A program made the translations under genes and the position numbers. The notes under the pieces were generated by a model that worked only from the letters and a program-made list of their open reading frames with translations, made no database searches and was not told the origin of the DNA. Source: Pseudonocardia xinjiangensis (lineage in GTDB: Bacteria > Actinomycetota > Actinomycetes > Mycobacteriales > Pseudonocardiaceae). Taken from it: 37,185 nucleotides of DNA. The stretch spans positions 1 to 37,185 of the forward strand of contig NZ_JAAXKY010000070.1 in NCBI RefSeq assembly GCF_012911925.1. Direction: 5' to 3'. Position 1 is the stretch's first letter. Each line of letters starts with the position of its first letter. Shown in pieces: positions 1-8,358 of this stretch.

Positions 1-1
1 G

Positions 2-1366
2 CCCGGGCCTGCCGCCGTGCCCGCCCCGCCCCGGCCGGGGCCGCCGGCGGTGCCGGGGGTGCCGCACCCGGCGCCCCCCGTGGCCACGCCGGCGGCGGTC
101 GCTCCGGAGGTGGCGGCGCCGGTGGCCCAGCCCTCCCCCGTGGCCAGCGCCGGCACCGACCCGGGCCGCTGGGGGCGGGTCGACGCCGAGGGCACGATCT
201 ACGTCCGCACTCCCGAGGGTGAGCGGATCGTGGGCTCCTGGCAGGCCGGGGCCCCCGAGGAGGGGCTCGCCCACTTCGCCCGCCGGTTCGACGACCTGCT
301 CACCGAGGTCGAGCTGCTCGCCGCCCGGCTCGCGGCGGGCGGCGGCGAGCCGAAGCACGCCCTGAGCAGCGCGAAGACGCTGCGTGACGGGCTGGCCGAG
401 GCCACCGTGGTCGGCGACCTGGTGGGGCTGCGGGCCCGGCTGGACGAGCTGGTGACCCAGGCCGAGGAGGCCGTCGCCGCGGCCCGGTCGGCGCGCGACG
501 CCCAGCGCGCCGCCGCGGTGGCCCGCAAGGAGGAGCTCGCGGCGGAGGCCGAGACCCTCGCCGAGGAGGCCACGCAGTGGAAGCAGGCGGGCGACCGGTT
601 CAAGGCGATCCTCGACGAGTGGCGCGCGATCCGCGGCGTCGACCGCAAGACCGACGAGCTGCTGTGGAAGCGGTTCTCGAAGGCGCGTGAGTCGTTCAAC
701 CGGCGCCGCGGCTCCCACTTCGCCGACCTCGACCGCCAGCGCGCCACGGCCAAGACCCGCAAGGAGGAGCTGGTCGTCGAGGCCGAGAAGCTGAGCGACT
801 CCGACGACTGGGGTCCCACGGCGGCCCGTTTCCGCGACCTGATGACGGAGTGGAAGGCCGCGGGGCGCGCGCAGAAGGACGCCGACGACTCGCTGTGGCA
901 GCGCTTCCGCACCGCTCAGGACGCGTTCTTCGCGCGCCGCGCCGGCACGTTCGCCGAGCGCGACGCCGAGTTCGCGGCCAACGCCGACGCGAAGCGGGCG
1001 CTGCTCGTCGAGGCCGAGAAGATCGACCTGTCCGACCCGGCCGGGGCACGCGCGGCGCTGCGGCGCGTCCAAGAGCGCTGGGAGGAGATCGGCAAGGTCC
1101 CGCGCGACGACATCCGGCCACTCGAGGCCGGCCTGCGGGCCGTCGAGGAGAGGGTGCGGGAGGCCGCCGAGCGGCAGTGGCGGCGCACCGACCCCGAGGC
1201 CGAGGCGAGGGTGGCCCAGTTCCGCGAGCGGGTGGCCCAGTTCGAGGCGCAGGCGGAGAAGGCCAGCGCGGCCGGTGACGCCCGGCGTGCCGAGCAGGCC
1301 CGGAGCCAGGCCGAGCAGTGGCGCGAGTGGCTCACCACCGCGGAGCAGGCGGTCAAGCAGCGCTGA
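2..1366 (+). CDS. DUF349 domain protein, 5' end outside window
   Basis: The reading frame is open from the first complete codon at position 2. The first possible start inside the window is a GTG at 17, but the codons before it continue the same Pro/Ala-rich stretch, so the true start is probably upstream. After about 50 disordered residues there is a short globular part and then three DUF349-type helical repeats at roughly residues 165-240, 245-320 and 325-395. Each is rich in Glu, Lys and Arg and carries the conserved Trp pairs. The C-terminus is predicted coiled coil. The length (about 450 aa) and position next to the Rv2732c-like gene and miaB match Rv2731 of M. tuberculosis. The molecular function of the family is not established. 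It converges on the next gene, and both stop codons lie in a shared inverted repeat. Confidence 0.85.
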   Translation, partial: PGPAAVPAPPRPGPPAVPGVPHPAPPVATPAAVAPEVAAPVAQPSPVASAGTDPGRWGRVDAEGTIYVRTPEGERIVGSWQAGAPEEGLAHFARRFDDLLTEVELLAARLAAGGGEPKHALSSAKTLRDGLAEATVVGDLVGLRARLDELVTQAEEAVAAARSARDAQRAAAVARKEELAAEAETLAEEATQWKQAGDRFKAILDEWRAIRGVDRKTDELLWKRFSKARESFNRRRGSHFADLDRQRATAKTRKEELVVEAEKLSDSDDWGPTAARFRDLMTEWKAAGRAQKDADDSLWQRFRTAQDAFFARRAGTFAERDAEFAANADAKRALLVEAEKIDLSDPAGARAALRRVQERWEEIGKVPRDDIRPLEAGLRAVEERVREAAERQWRRTDPEAEARVAQFRERVAQFEAQAEKASAAGDARRAEQARSQAEQWREWLTTAEQAVKQR

Positions 1367-1419
1367 GGGGCGGGCAGCGCTGAGGGCCGGGCAGCCCGCG
1401 GGCTGCCCGCCCCTCAGCG
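1361..1419. terminator. Bidirectional terminator with duplicated left arm
   Basis: A 17-bp sequence starting CGCTGAGGG is tandemly repeated at 1361-1377 and 1378-1394 with one difference. The right arm (1399-1419) pairs perfectly with the first copy, leaving a 25-nt loop. It pairs with the second copy with one mismatch and almost no loop. The stops of both convergent genes (TGA at 1364-1366 on plus, TGA at 1416-1414 on minus) fall inside it. No T-tract is present, as is usual for actinobacterial terminators. Confidence 0.7.
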
Positions 1420-1887
1420 GCGCCCGGCGATCCGCACCCAGCACACAGCGAGCGCGATCACGGCGAGCAGGGCCACCACGAGCCCGATCCCGGCCGAGGT
1501 GCCGCCCGCGGTGATCGAGACCTGCCGGGACCAGATCGCCCACACCCCGGTCACCACGGAGATCCCGCAGCCCACCGCGGCCAGCCAGGCGAGCGCCCAC
1601 CACCGGGTGGCGAGCGCGAGTGCCGAGACCACGAGGCCGAAGCCGAGCGAGGTGAAGGTGAACAGCCGCGGCAGCACGCCGAGCTGCGGCTCGAGGCCCG
1701 CGAGCACCTGCCACCCGTGGATCGACCCGGTCCACGGCAGGATCAGCCCCACGATCAGCACGAGGATCGCGACGGACACTCCCATCGCGGTCGGGCCGGG
1801 GTCGATCTGGCGGACGATCGGGAAGCGCCTCCCGCTCAGCTCCGCGTCGAGGGCCACCAGCTCGTCGGGAATCTTCCGGTCACTCAT
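1414..1887 (-). CDS. Four-helix membrane protein, Rv2732c-like
   Basis: This 157-aa protein has a short charged N-terminus (about 25 residues) and four hydrophobic segments at roughly residues 35-53, 74-98, 99-120 and 133-153. It is an integral membrane protein without a recognisable catalytic motif. ATG at 1887 is preferred over the adjacent GTG at 1890 because an AGGGAGAG ribosome-binding site lies 5 nt before the ATG and only 2 nt before the GTG. It starts 25 nt after the miaB stop, so the two are probably co-transcribed. Its place between miaB and the DUF349 gene is that of Rv2732c in mycobacteria. Synteny supports the family assignment. The function is unknown. Confidence 0.8.
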   Translation of the reverse strand: MSDRKIPDELVALDAELSGRRFPIVRQIDPGPTAMGVSVAILVLIVGLILPWTGSIHGWQVLAGLEPQLGVLPRLFTFTSLGFGLVVSALALATRWWALAWLAAVGCGISVVTGVWAIWSRQVSITAGGTSAGIGLVVALLAVIALAVCWVRIAGRR

Positions 1888-1912
1888 CACGTCTCTCCCT
1901 CACTGCGCCGGG

Positions 1913-3388
1913 TCACGCGCTCGTCCCGCACGCGGGTGCCGCCGCCACCGGCTCCGGCGCACCGAACGCGGGCAGGCCCAGCCCGGTGGCGGCGCCCCCG
2001 GTACGGGTACCCGTCTCGTGGACGTCACCCGCGCGCGTGCGCCGGTGGGACAACACAGGACCGTCGGCCACCAGGTGGTGCGGCGCCCCGTACCCGACGG
2101 TGACCTCGACGACGTCCCCCGGCCGGATCGTGCCGGAACCCTCCGGACCCGGAGCGAAGTGGACCAGCCGCCCGTCACGGGCGCGGCCGCTCATCCGCCG
2201 GGTGGCGCCGTCCTTGCGGCCTTCCCCCGTGGACACCAGCACTTCGACGACCCGGCCCTCGAGGGCGCGGTTGGCCTCCCAGGAGATCTCCTCCTGGAGC
2301 GTGACGAGCCGCTCGTACCGCTCCTGCACCACGGCCTTGGGCACCTGGTCGGGCAGCGTGGCCGCGGGGGTGCCCGGCCGCGGCGAGTACTGGAACGTGA
2401 AGGCGTTGGCGAACCGGGCGGCACGCACGACGTCGAGAGTGGCCTCGAAGTCGGCGTCGGTCTCGCCGGGGAACCCGACGATGATGTCGGTGCTGATCGC
2501 CGCGTCCGGGATCGACGCGCGCACCTCGTCGATGATCCCCAGGTAGCGCGTGGACCGGTAGGAGCGGCGCATCCGGCGCAGCACGTCGTCGGAGCCGGAC
2601 TGCAGCGGCATGTGCAGCTGCGGGCACACGTTCGGCGTCTCGGCCATGGCCGCGATCACGTCGGAGGTGAAGTCGCGCGGGTGCGGCGAGGTGAAGCGCA
2701 CCCGCTCGAGGCCCTCGACGTCGCCGCAGGCCCGCAGCAGCTTGGCGAAAGCGCCGCGGTCGCCGAACTCGACGCCGTAGGAGTTGACGTTCTGCCCGAG
2801 CAGGGTCACCTCGAGGACGCCGTCGGCCGCCAGTGCGGACACCTCGGCCAGCACGTCACCCGGCCTGCGGTCCTTCTCCGTGCCCCGCAGCGACGGCACG
2901 ATGCAGAAGGTGCACGTGTTGTTGCAGCCCACGGAGATCGACACCCAGCCGGCGTAGGCCGACTCGCGGCGGGCGGGCAGCGTGGAGGGGAAGACCTCGA
3001 GCGACTCGGCGATCTCGACCTGGGCGGCCTCGTTGTGCCGGGCCCGCTCCAGCAGGACCGGCAGGGCGTGCACGTTGTGGGTGCCGAACACCACGTCGAC
3101 CCAGGGGGCGCGCCGGACGATCTCCGAGCGGTCCTTCTGCGCGAGGCAGCCACCCACCGCGATCTGCATGCCCGGCCGGGCGTCCTTCACCGGCCGGAGG
3201 TGGCCGAGGTTGCCGTAGAGCCGGTTGTCGGCGTTCTCCCGAACGGCGCAGGTGTTGAAGACGACGACGTCGGCATCGTCCGACTCGGCCTTCGCGTACC
3301 CCGCCGCCTCCAGGAGCCCGGCCATGCGCTCGGAGTCGTGCACGTTCATCTGGCACCCATAGGTGCGGATGGTGTAGCTGCGGGTCAC
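1913..3388 (-). CDS. miaB: tRNA-2-methylthio-N6-dimethylallyladenosine synthase MiaB
   Basis: A radical-SAM methylthiotransferase that converts i6A37 to ms2i6A37 in tRNAs reading UNN codons. The 491-aa protein has the three N-terminal cysteines that hold the auxiliary [4Fe-4S] cluster (C12 in TYGCQMN, C47 in FNTC, C81 in VGGC). The radical-SAM CxxxCxxC is C155, C159 and C162 in CNNTCTFC. A TRAM-type domain follows at about 375-445, then a Gly/Pro/Ala-rich tail of about 45 residues. The start is GTG 3388. The frame remains open far upstream, but homology begins only at the TYGCQMN segment. There is no Shine-Dalgarno sequence. A TACTCT box lies 6 nt before the GTG, which suggests a leaderless transcript. 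It is divergent from the TAXI gene, with an 81-bp gap. Confidence 0.96.
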   Translation of the reverse strand: MTRSYTIRTYGCQMNVHDSERMAGLLEAAGYAKAESDDADVVVFNTCAVRENADNRLYGNLGHLRPVKDARPGMQIAVGGCLAQKDRSEIVRRAPWVDVVFGTHNVHALPVLLERARHNEAAQVEIAESLEVFPSTLPARRESAYAGWVSISVGCNNTCTFCIVPSLRGTEKDRRPGDVLAEVSALAADGVLEVTLLGQNVNSYGVEFGDRGAFAKLLRACGDVEGLERVRFTSPHPRDFTSDVIAAMAETPNVCPQLHMPLQSGSDDVLRRMRRSYRSTRYLGIIDEVRASIPDAAISTDIIVGFPGETDADFEATLDVVRAARFANAFTFQYSPRPGTPAATLPDQVPKAVVQERYERLVTLQEEISWEANRALEGRVVEVLVSTGEGRKDGATRRMSGRARDGRLVHFAPGPEGSGTIRPGDVVEVTVGYGAPHHLVADGPVLSHRRTRAGDVHETGTRTGGAATGLGLPAFGAPEPVAAAPACGTSA

Positions 3389-3394
3389 AGAAAA

Positions 3395-3400
3395 AGAGTA
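3395..3400 (-). promoter_or_regulatory. -10 box of leaderless miaB promoter
   Basis: On the minus strand TACTCT is followed by TTTTCT and then the GTG start of miaB. It fits the TAnnnT consensus at the distance expected when transcription starts at the first codon. Confidence 0.55.
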
Positions 3401-3412
3401 GGCCGTCGAGAG

Positions 3413-3424
3413 GCGGTCGACCGC
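3413..3424. promoter_or_regulatory. Perfect 12-bp palindrome between miaB and TAXI gene
   Basis: GCGGTCGACCGC is a perfect palindrome. It sits 25 bp upstream of the miaB start and 46 bp upstream of the TAXI ATG, a plausible operator position for one or both divergent genes. High GC makes short palindromes common, so confidence is low. Confidence 0.3.
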
Positions 3425-3469
3425 ATCGGCCGGGCACGGCAGGATGCCCCCGTGGCGGGTGGGGGCGTG

Positions 3470-4420
3470 ATGGGACGGCGCGCCGTCCTGCGCGGGCTCG
3501 GCGCGCTCGGCGTGCTGGGGGCGCTCGCCGCCTGCTCGTCTCCCTACGCCGGCACCCGGCTGACGCTGGCGACGGGCGGCACCCAGGGCGTCTACTTCCG
3601 GCTGGGAAACGCGCTGGCCGACGCGTGGCAGCGGAAGCTGGGGCTCGACCTCCGTCCGGGGGTGCTGTCGACAGCGGGCTCGGTGGACAACCTGCGGCTG
3701 CTCGCCGACGGCGGCGCCGATGTGGTGTTCAGCCAGGTGGACACGGCTGCCGACCAGCTGGAGCGCTCCACGCCCGGCGACCCGCGGGCCCCCCGCGCGC
3801 TCGCCCGGATCTACGACGACGTCGTGCACGTCGTCGTCAGGGCGTCCTCGCCCGCGACGACGCTGGCCGGCCTGCGGGGGGCGCGGGTGTCGATCGGAGC
3901 CCCCGACTCGGGCGTGTACGTGATCGCCACCCGGTTGCTGCGCGCGGCCGGGCTGGTGCCGGACACCGATCTGCAGGCGCAGCAGCTCGGGATCAACGAG
4001 TCCGTCGCCGCGATGGAGAGCGGCGCGATCGACGCGTTCTTCTGGTCGGGCGGGGTGCCCACCGAGGGCGTCAGCCGGCTGGCGACGACGCTGCCCATCC
4101 GGTTGCTGGACCTCGAGGACGTGGTCAAGGAGGTACGGGCGGCCTTTCCGGCGTACGCGCCCGGCACGGTCCCGGCCACGACCTACGGGATCCCGGCCCC
4201 CGTCACCACACTCCTGGTGCGCAACTTCCTGCTGGTGGCCGCATCGATGCCGGACGATCTGGCGAATGCGCTGGTCAAAGGCATGTTCGAGGCGCAGCCG
4301 GAACTGGCGTTGGCCAGCCCCTCGGCCCTCACCATCGACCCGCGCGCCGCCATCGGCACCCAGCCGGTGCCGTTGCACCCCGGCGCGGAGCGGTTCTTCC
4401 GCCTGCTGAAGACCAGCTGA
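3470..4420 (+). CDS. TAXI-family extracytoplasmic solute-binding lipoprotein
   Basis: This 316-aa protein has a Tat-like N-terminus (RR at residues 3-4, then a hydrophobic stretch) ending in the lipobox LAAC with the lipidated Cys at 22. The mature part shows TAXI hallmarks: LATGGTQGVYFRLG, STAGSVDNLRLL, ADVVFSQVD and GAIDAFFWSGG. TAXI proteins normally feed TRAP transporters, and several characterised members bind glutamate or related acids. No TRAP membrane subunit (DctQM type) is nearby. Instead the gene ends 2 nt from the stop of the convergent GluK-like kinase gene beside gluABCD. A sensory or ligand-presenting role for glutamate is therefore inferred. Start ATG 3470 is preceded by a G-rich stretch; GTG 3467 or 3452 are alternatives. 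Confidence 0.87.
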   Translation: MGRRAVLRGLGALGVLGALAACSSPYAGTRLTLATGGTQGVYFRLGNALADAWQRKLGLDLRPGVLSTAGSVDNLRLLADGGADVVFSQVDTAADQLERSTPGDPRAPRALARIYDDVVHVVVRASSPATTLAGLRGARVSIGAPDSGVYVIATRLLRAAGLVPDTDLQAQQLGINESVAAMESGAIDAFFWSGGVPTEGVSRLATTLPIRLLDLEDVVKEVRAAFPAYAPGTVPATTYGIPAPVTTLLVRNFLLVAASMPDDLANALVKGMFEAQPELALASPSALTIDPRAAIGTQPVPLHPGAERFFRLLKTS

Positions 4421-4422
4421 TC

Positions 4423-5835
4423 TCAGCCGCCTCCGGGCTCCTCCCCGGCCGCCTCCGGGGCCACCCGGACCAGCCGCGCGATCACCTGCAGGCCGCCACC
4501 GGCCGGTAGTTCGAGGCGCAGCTCACCGCCCGCGACCTCGACGGTGCGGGCGGCGATGGCCAGCCCGAGCCCGGAGCCCTCGACGTTGCTCTGCGCGGGA
4601 CTGCGCCAGAACCGGCCCGTCGCCCGCTCCAGCTCGTCGGGGGCCAGCCCCGGGCCGGTGTCCCGCACGGCGATCTCGACGTGGGACGCCGTGGCCGCGG
4701 TCCGCACGGTGATCGTGCCACCGCGCGGGGAGAACTTCACCGCGTTGTCCAGCAGCGCATCGAGCACGGTCTCGATCGCCCCGGTCGGCGCCGCCGCCCG
4801 CAGCCCGCGCCGCCCGTTGCGCAGGAGCTGCAGGCCCGTGTGCTCGGCGAGCGGCCGCCAGGCGTCGAGCCGGTCCGCGACGACCGGGTCGACCTCGACG
4901 TCCGCCACCGGGGCGGTGCGCTCGGCGCGGGCCAGCGCGAGCAGCCCGTCGAGCAGCGTGGAGAGCCGGTCGGTCTCCTCCAGAGCGGCGACGTGGTCCT
5001 CGGCGCCGGCCGCGTCGAGGTGCCCCTCCAGGTTGGACAGCCGCAGGCGCAGCGCGGTGAGCGGGTTGCGCAGCTGGTGGCTCGCGTCGGCGACGAAGGC
5101 GCGCTGCGCCGAGTACGCCTGCGTCACCGTCTCCGCCATCCGGTCGAAGGAGACCGACAGCCTGCGCAGCTCGGGGGGCCCGGTCCCGTCGGCCACCGGC
5201 TCCGCCCCGGCTCCGGCGAGCACCGCGGCCGCCACGCGCCCGGTGCCCTCGTCGAGCCTGCGGACCGGACGCAGGATCCACCGGACGATCGGGAGCGCGA
5301 CCAGTACGGCCATTACGAGGGCGAGCAGCCCGGCGGCCGCGACCAGCGACCACACCCGCAGCTCCTCGGCGCGCAGCGCGGTGGTGGGCGACACGGTGAC
5401 GACGGCTCCGCGCACCTCGGTGTCGACCAGCACCGGTTCGGCGAGCACCATCGGCCGGTCGTCCCACGGCAGGAGCAGCGGGTAGGCCTCCGAGCGCCGG
5501 TTCGCCAGTGCCAGCTCGACCCGCTCCCGGCCGGCGTCGTCCAGCACCGGCGCCGGGCGCCGCGAGGCGGCCACCAGCTCACCCTCGCGGTCGACCACCA
5601 GCACCGCCACGCCGTACACGGCGTCGTAGCGGGTCAGGTCGGCGGTCAGCCCCGTGGTGTCCGCGTCGGTGATCGGGCGCTCGGCGAGCGAGGCGTAGAA
5701 GATCGTGTCGGTCAACCGGTCGGTGAACAGCTCGAGCTGGTTGGCGTAGGCGTTGGTCAGCGCCAGCGGTACCCCGAGGCCCGCGGCCAGCAGGCCGACC
5801 AGGAACAGCACGATCACCAGTAACCGGGCGGCCAC
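4423..5835 (-). CDS. gluK: Sensor histidine kinase, GluK-like
   Basis: A 470-aa membrane kinase. TM1 is at about residues 4-28, followed by an extracytoplasmic sensor region of about 130 residues. TM2 is at about 161-186, then a HAMP linker. The HisKA domain has the phospho-acceptor H253 in SHQLRNPLTAL. The HATPase domain has N box LDALLDNAVKFSP, G1 DTGPGL and G2 GSGLGLAIA. Start GTG 5835 lies 2 nt after the response regulator stop, with GGAG about 8 nt upstream, so the two are translationally coupled. In Streptomyces coelicolor a two-component system named GluR-GluK beside gluABCD responds to glutamate and controls its uptake. The position here, divergent from gluA, supports the same assignment. 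The ligand itself is inferred. Confidence 0.85.
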   Translation of the reverse strand: MAARLLVIVLFLVGLLAAGLGVPLALTNAYANQLELFTDRLTDTIFYASLAERPITDADTTGLTADLTRYDAVYGVAVLVVDREGELVAASRRPAPVLDDAGRERVELALANRRSEAYPLLLPWDDRPMVLAEPVLVDTEVRGAVVTVSPTTALRAEELRVWSLVAAAGLLALVMAVLVALPIVRWILRPVRRLDEGTGRVAAAVLAGAGAEPVADGTGPPELRRLSVSFDRMAETVTQAYSAQRAFVADASHQLRNPLTALRLRLSNLEGHLDAAGAEDHVAALEETDRLSTLLDGLLALARAERTAPVADVEVDPVVADRLDAWRPLAEHTGLQLLRNGRRGLRAAAPTGAIETVLDALLDNAVKFSPRGGTITVRTAATASHVEIAVRDTGPGLAPDELERATGRFWRSPAQSNVEGSGLGLAIAARTVEVAGGELRLELPAGGGLQVIARLVRVAPEAAGEEPGGG

Positions 5836-5837
5836 CC

Positions 5838-6533
5838 CTACTCCGCGCCGATTCCGGGGGCCCCGCTCTCGGGCACACCCAGCCGGTAGCCGACGCCCCG
5901 GACCGTCTGCACCAGCTCGGGGCGGCCGAGCTTGGTGCGGAGCGTGGCCACGTGGACGTCGAGCGTCCGGTTGGCGCCCGCCCAGGACCGGCCCCACACC
6001 TCCGCCACGATCCGGCTGCGCGTGCACACGGCGCCGCCCGAGCTCGCGAGCAGCGCGAGCACCTGGAACTCCTTGCGGGTGAGGTTCACCGGCGTCCCCC
6101 CGACCGTCACCGAGTGGCGGTGCAGGTCGACGCTCACGTCGTCGACCATCACGATGTCCTCCGGCCCGGCGGGCGAGGCGACCCGGCGCCGCCGGTACAC
6201 GGCATGGACCCGCGCCACCAGCTCGCCGATGTCGTAGGGCTTGACGATGTAGTCGTCGGCCCCGGAGTGCAGCCCGAGGATGCGGTCGTCCACCTCGCCG
6301 CGTGCCGACACCACGATCACCGGGACCTCGCTGACCTCGCGGATCGCCCGGCAGACGTCCACCCCGTCGATGTCGGGCAGGCCGAGGTCGAGCAGCACGA
6401 CATCGACACCGGCCAGGTGGTCGACGGCACCGCGGCCGCGCGAGAGCCGCGTGGTGGTGATGCCGTGGCGGTGCAGCGCCGGACGTAGTGCGGCCGCGAT
6501 CCGATCATCGTCCTCCACCAGCAGGATGTGCAC
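5838..6533 (-). CDS. gluR: OmpR/PhoB-type response regulator, GluR-like
   Basis: A 231-aa regulator. The receiver domain (about 1-115) has the acidic pair D8/D9, the phospho-acceptor D49 in LDLGLPDIDG and the conserved K98 in VKPYD. A winged-helix DNA-binding domain (about 130-225) has RKEFQVLALL and VRGVGYRLG. Start GTG 6533 places HILLVEDD at the N-terminus as in relatives. A GGAGG lies only 3 nt upstream of it. GTG 6545 would add four residues (MWRN). The gene is co-transcribed with the kinase and divergent from gluA across a 115-bp gap containing an inverted repeat. It probably controls gluABCD and its own operon. Confidence 0.88.
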   Translation of the reverse strand: MHILLVEDDDRIAAALRPALHRHGITTTRLSRGRGAVDHLAGVDVVLLDLGLPDIDGVDVCRAIREVSEVPVIVVSARGEVDDRILGLHSGADDYIVKPYDIGELVARVHAVYRRRRVASPAGPEDIVMVDDVSVDLHRHSVTVGGTPVNLTRKEFQVLALLASSGGAVCTRSRIVAEVWGRSWAGANRTLDVHVATLRTKLGRPELVQTVRGVGYRLGVPESGAPGIGAE

Positions 6534-6565
6534 GTTCCTCCACACCTTCTCGCCGAGCGTTATCG

Positions 6566-6588
6566 GAGCGAAACCCTATGGGTTGCTC
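6566..6588. promoter_or_regulatory. Inverted repeat in gluR-gluA gap, candidate operator
   Basis: AACCC (6572-6576) and GGGTT (6580-6584) are separated by TAT. They are extended by GAGC (6566-6569) and GCTC (6585-6588), giving 9-bp arms with a 2-nt offset on the left. It is the clearest dyad in the divergent gap, 33 bp from the gluR start and 60 bp from the gluA start. It is a good candidate GluR site. No second copy was noticed. Confidence 0.45.
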
Positions 6589-6648
6589 AAGGTGCTGGAC
6601 TGTGCCATCCACACCCCCATAGCGTCCCGCCATGCCCGGAGGCCCGCG

Positions 6649-7392
6649 ATGACCAACACGCCCATGATCCGGATGGCGTCCGTCGACAAGCACTTCGGCG
6701 AGCTGCACGTCCTGCGCGACATCAACCTCGAGGTCGCGAGCGGCCAGGTCGTGGTGGTGCTCGGCCCGTCGGGGTCCGGCAAGTCCACGCTCTGCCGCAC
6801 GATCAACCGCCTGGAACCGATCGACAGCGGCACCATCGAGGTCGACGGCAAGGAGCTGCCCGCCGAGGGCAAGGCACTCGCCGCGCTGCGCGCCGATGTC
6901 GGCATGGTCTTCCAGAGCTTCAACCTGTTCGCGCACAAGACGATTCTCGAGAACGTCACCCTCGGGCCGCTCAAGGTCCGCAAGGCGTCGAAGTCCGACG
7001 CCGAGAAGAACGGGCTCGCGCTCCTCGAACGGGTCGGGATCGCGAACCAGCGCGACAAGTACCCGGCCCAGCTCTCCGGCGGCCAGCAGCAGCGCGCGGC
7101 GATCGCCCGTGCGCTGGCCATGAAGCCCAAGGTGATGCTCTTCGACGAGCCGACCTCCGCCCTCGACCCCGAGATGGTGCAGGAGGTCCTCGACGTGATG
7201 ACCACGCTCGCCGCCGACGGCATGACGATGCTGGTGGTCACCCACGAGATGGGCTTCGCCCGCAGGGCCGCGCACCGGGTGGTGTTCATGTCCGACGGCG
7301 AGATCGTCGAGGACGCCGCGCCGGACGCCTTCTTCTCCAGCCCGACGTCCGACCGTGCCAAGGACTTCCTCGGCAAGATCCTCACGCACTGA
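6649..7392 (+). CDS. gluA: Glutamate ABC transporter ATP-binding protein
   Basis: A 247-aa cytoplasmic ATPase of the polar amino-acid uptake family. Walker A is GPSGSGKST at residues 39-47, the Q-loop is around Q89, and the signature is LSGGQQQR at 142-149. Walker B is VMLFDE ending at D166-E167, the D-loop is SALD, and the switch His is in VVTHEMG. Start ATG 6649 has GGAGG 6 nt upstream. It is followed by a binding protein and two permeases in the order seen for gluABCD of Corynebacterium and Streptomyces. Glutamate specificity rests on this synteny and the GluR/GluK neighbours. Confidence 0.93.
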   Translation: MTNTPMIRMASVDKHFGELHVLRDINLEVASGQVVVVLGPSGSGKSTLCRTINRLEPIDSGTIEVDGKELPAEGKALAALRADVGMVFQSFNLFAHKTILENVTLGPLKVRKASKSDAEKNGLALLERVGIANQRDKYPAQLSGGQQQRAAIARALAMKPKVMLFDEPTSALDPEMVQEVLDVMTTLAADGMTMLVVTHEMGFARRAAHRVVFMSDGEIVEDAAPDAFFSSPTSDRAKDFLGKILTH

Positions 7393-7455
7393 CGGGCCAC
7401 ATCCCGGTCGGCACCTGCCTCGTTTTCCCGCTCCAACGGAAGGACCCGCACCACC

Positions 7456-8352
7456 ATGCGTCTCGCACACCTCACCCGGATCGCCGCGGTCGCGGCGGCG
7501 GTGGTGCTCGCTGCCACCGCCTGCGGTGACCAGTCGTCATCGCTCGGTTCCTCGGGTGCCGCGCCGTCGGTCGCCGAGGGCGTGTCCTTCCCGGCCGGCT
7601 CCACGATGGACACCCTCAACAAGGCCCAGACCCTGCGGCTGGGCACCAAGTTCGACCAGCCGCTGTTCGGCCTGAAGGGTCTCGACGGCAACCCCGCCGG
7701 CTTCGACGTCGAGATCGCCAAGATCATCGCGGCCAAGCTCGGAATCCCGGCCGACAAGATCGTCTACACCGAGGCACCGTCCGCCGTGCGTGAGGAGGTG
7801 ATCGAGCAGAACCGCGTCGACATGGTCGTCGCCACCTACACGATCAACGACAAGCGCAAGGAACGCATCACCTTCGCCGGCCCGTACTACGTCGCGGGCC
7901 AGGACCTGATGGTGAAGAGCGACAACACCACCATCACCGGTCCGGACTCGCTGCGCGGCGCCAACGCCAAGGTCTGCTCCGTCGCCGGCTCGACGCCGTC
8001 GGAGAACATCAAGAAGTACATCGACCCGGCGAACCTCACGCTGTTCGACGTGTACTCCAAGTGCGCCGACGCGCTGCGCACCGGCCAGGTCGACGTCGTC
8101 ACCACCGACAACGTCATCCTCACCGGCCTGATCGAGAACTCGGGCGGGGCGTTCAAGCTCGTGAACAAGAAGTTCACCGAGGAGCCCTACGGCATCGGCA
8201 TCAAGAAGGGCGACGTCGCCTTCTGCGAGTTCATCGACCAGACGCTCAAGGAGGCGGAGACCGACGGCAGCTACAAGGCCGCCTGGGACTCGACCGTCGG
8301 GAAGGTCAGCCCGGAGGTTCCGCCGCTGCCCGCAGCCGGCACCTGCAGCTGA
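7456..8352 (+). CDS. gluB: Glutamate-binding lipoprotein of the ABC importer
   Basis: A 298-aa family 3 solute-binding protein. A positively charged N-terminus and hydrophobic core end at C23 in ATAC, the likely lipidation site. The mature protein has the SBP_bac_3 pattern: LRLGTKFDQPLFG, GFDVEIAKIIAAKLG, RVDMVVATYTI and the hinge region ITFAGPYYVAGQDL. Start ATG 7456 has GGAAGGA 11 nt upstream. It would be anchored to the outer face of the membrane and deliver glutamate to GluCD. A long hairpin directly after the stop separates it from gluC and may raise its mRNA level relative to the permeases. Confidence 0.93.
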   Translation: MRLAHLTRIAAVAAAVVLAATACGDQSSSLGSSGAAPSVAEGVSFPAGSTMDTLNKAQTLRLGTKFDQPLFGLKGLDGNPAGFDVEIAKIIAAKLGIPADKIVYTEAPSAVREEVIEQNRVDMVVATYTINDKRKERITFAGPYYVAGQDLMVKSDNTTITGPDSLRGANAKVCSVAGSTPSENIKKYIDPANLTLFDVYSKCADALRTGQVDVVTTDNVILTGLIENSGGAFKLVNKKFTEEPYGIGIKKGDVAFCEFIDQTLKEAETDGSYKAAWDSTVGKVSPEVPPLPAAGTCS

Positions 8353-8358
8353 TCTCCG

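Noticed and set aside
1499..3469. Long open frame on the plus strand running into the TAXI gene
   Set aside because: It is antisense to the Rv2732c-like gene and miaB. Its translation is compositionally biased with no family features before the lipoprotein start; it is a GC-bias artefact.
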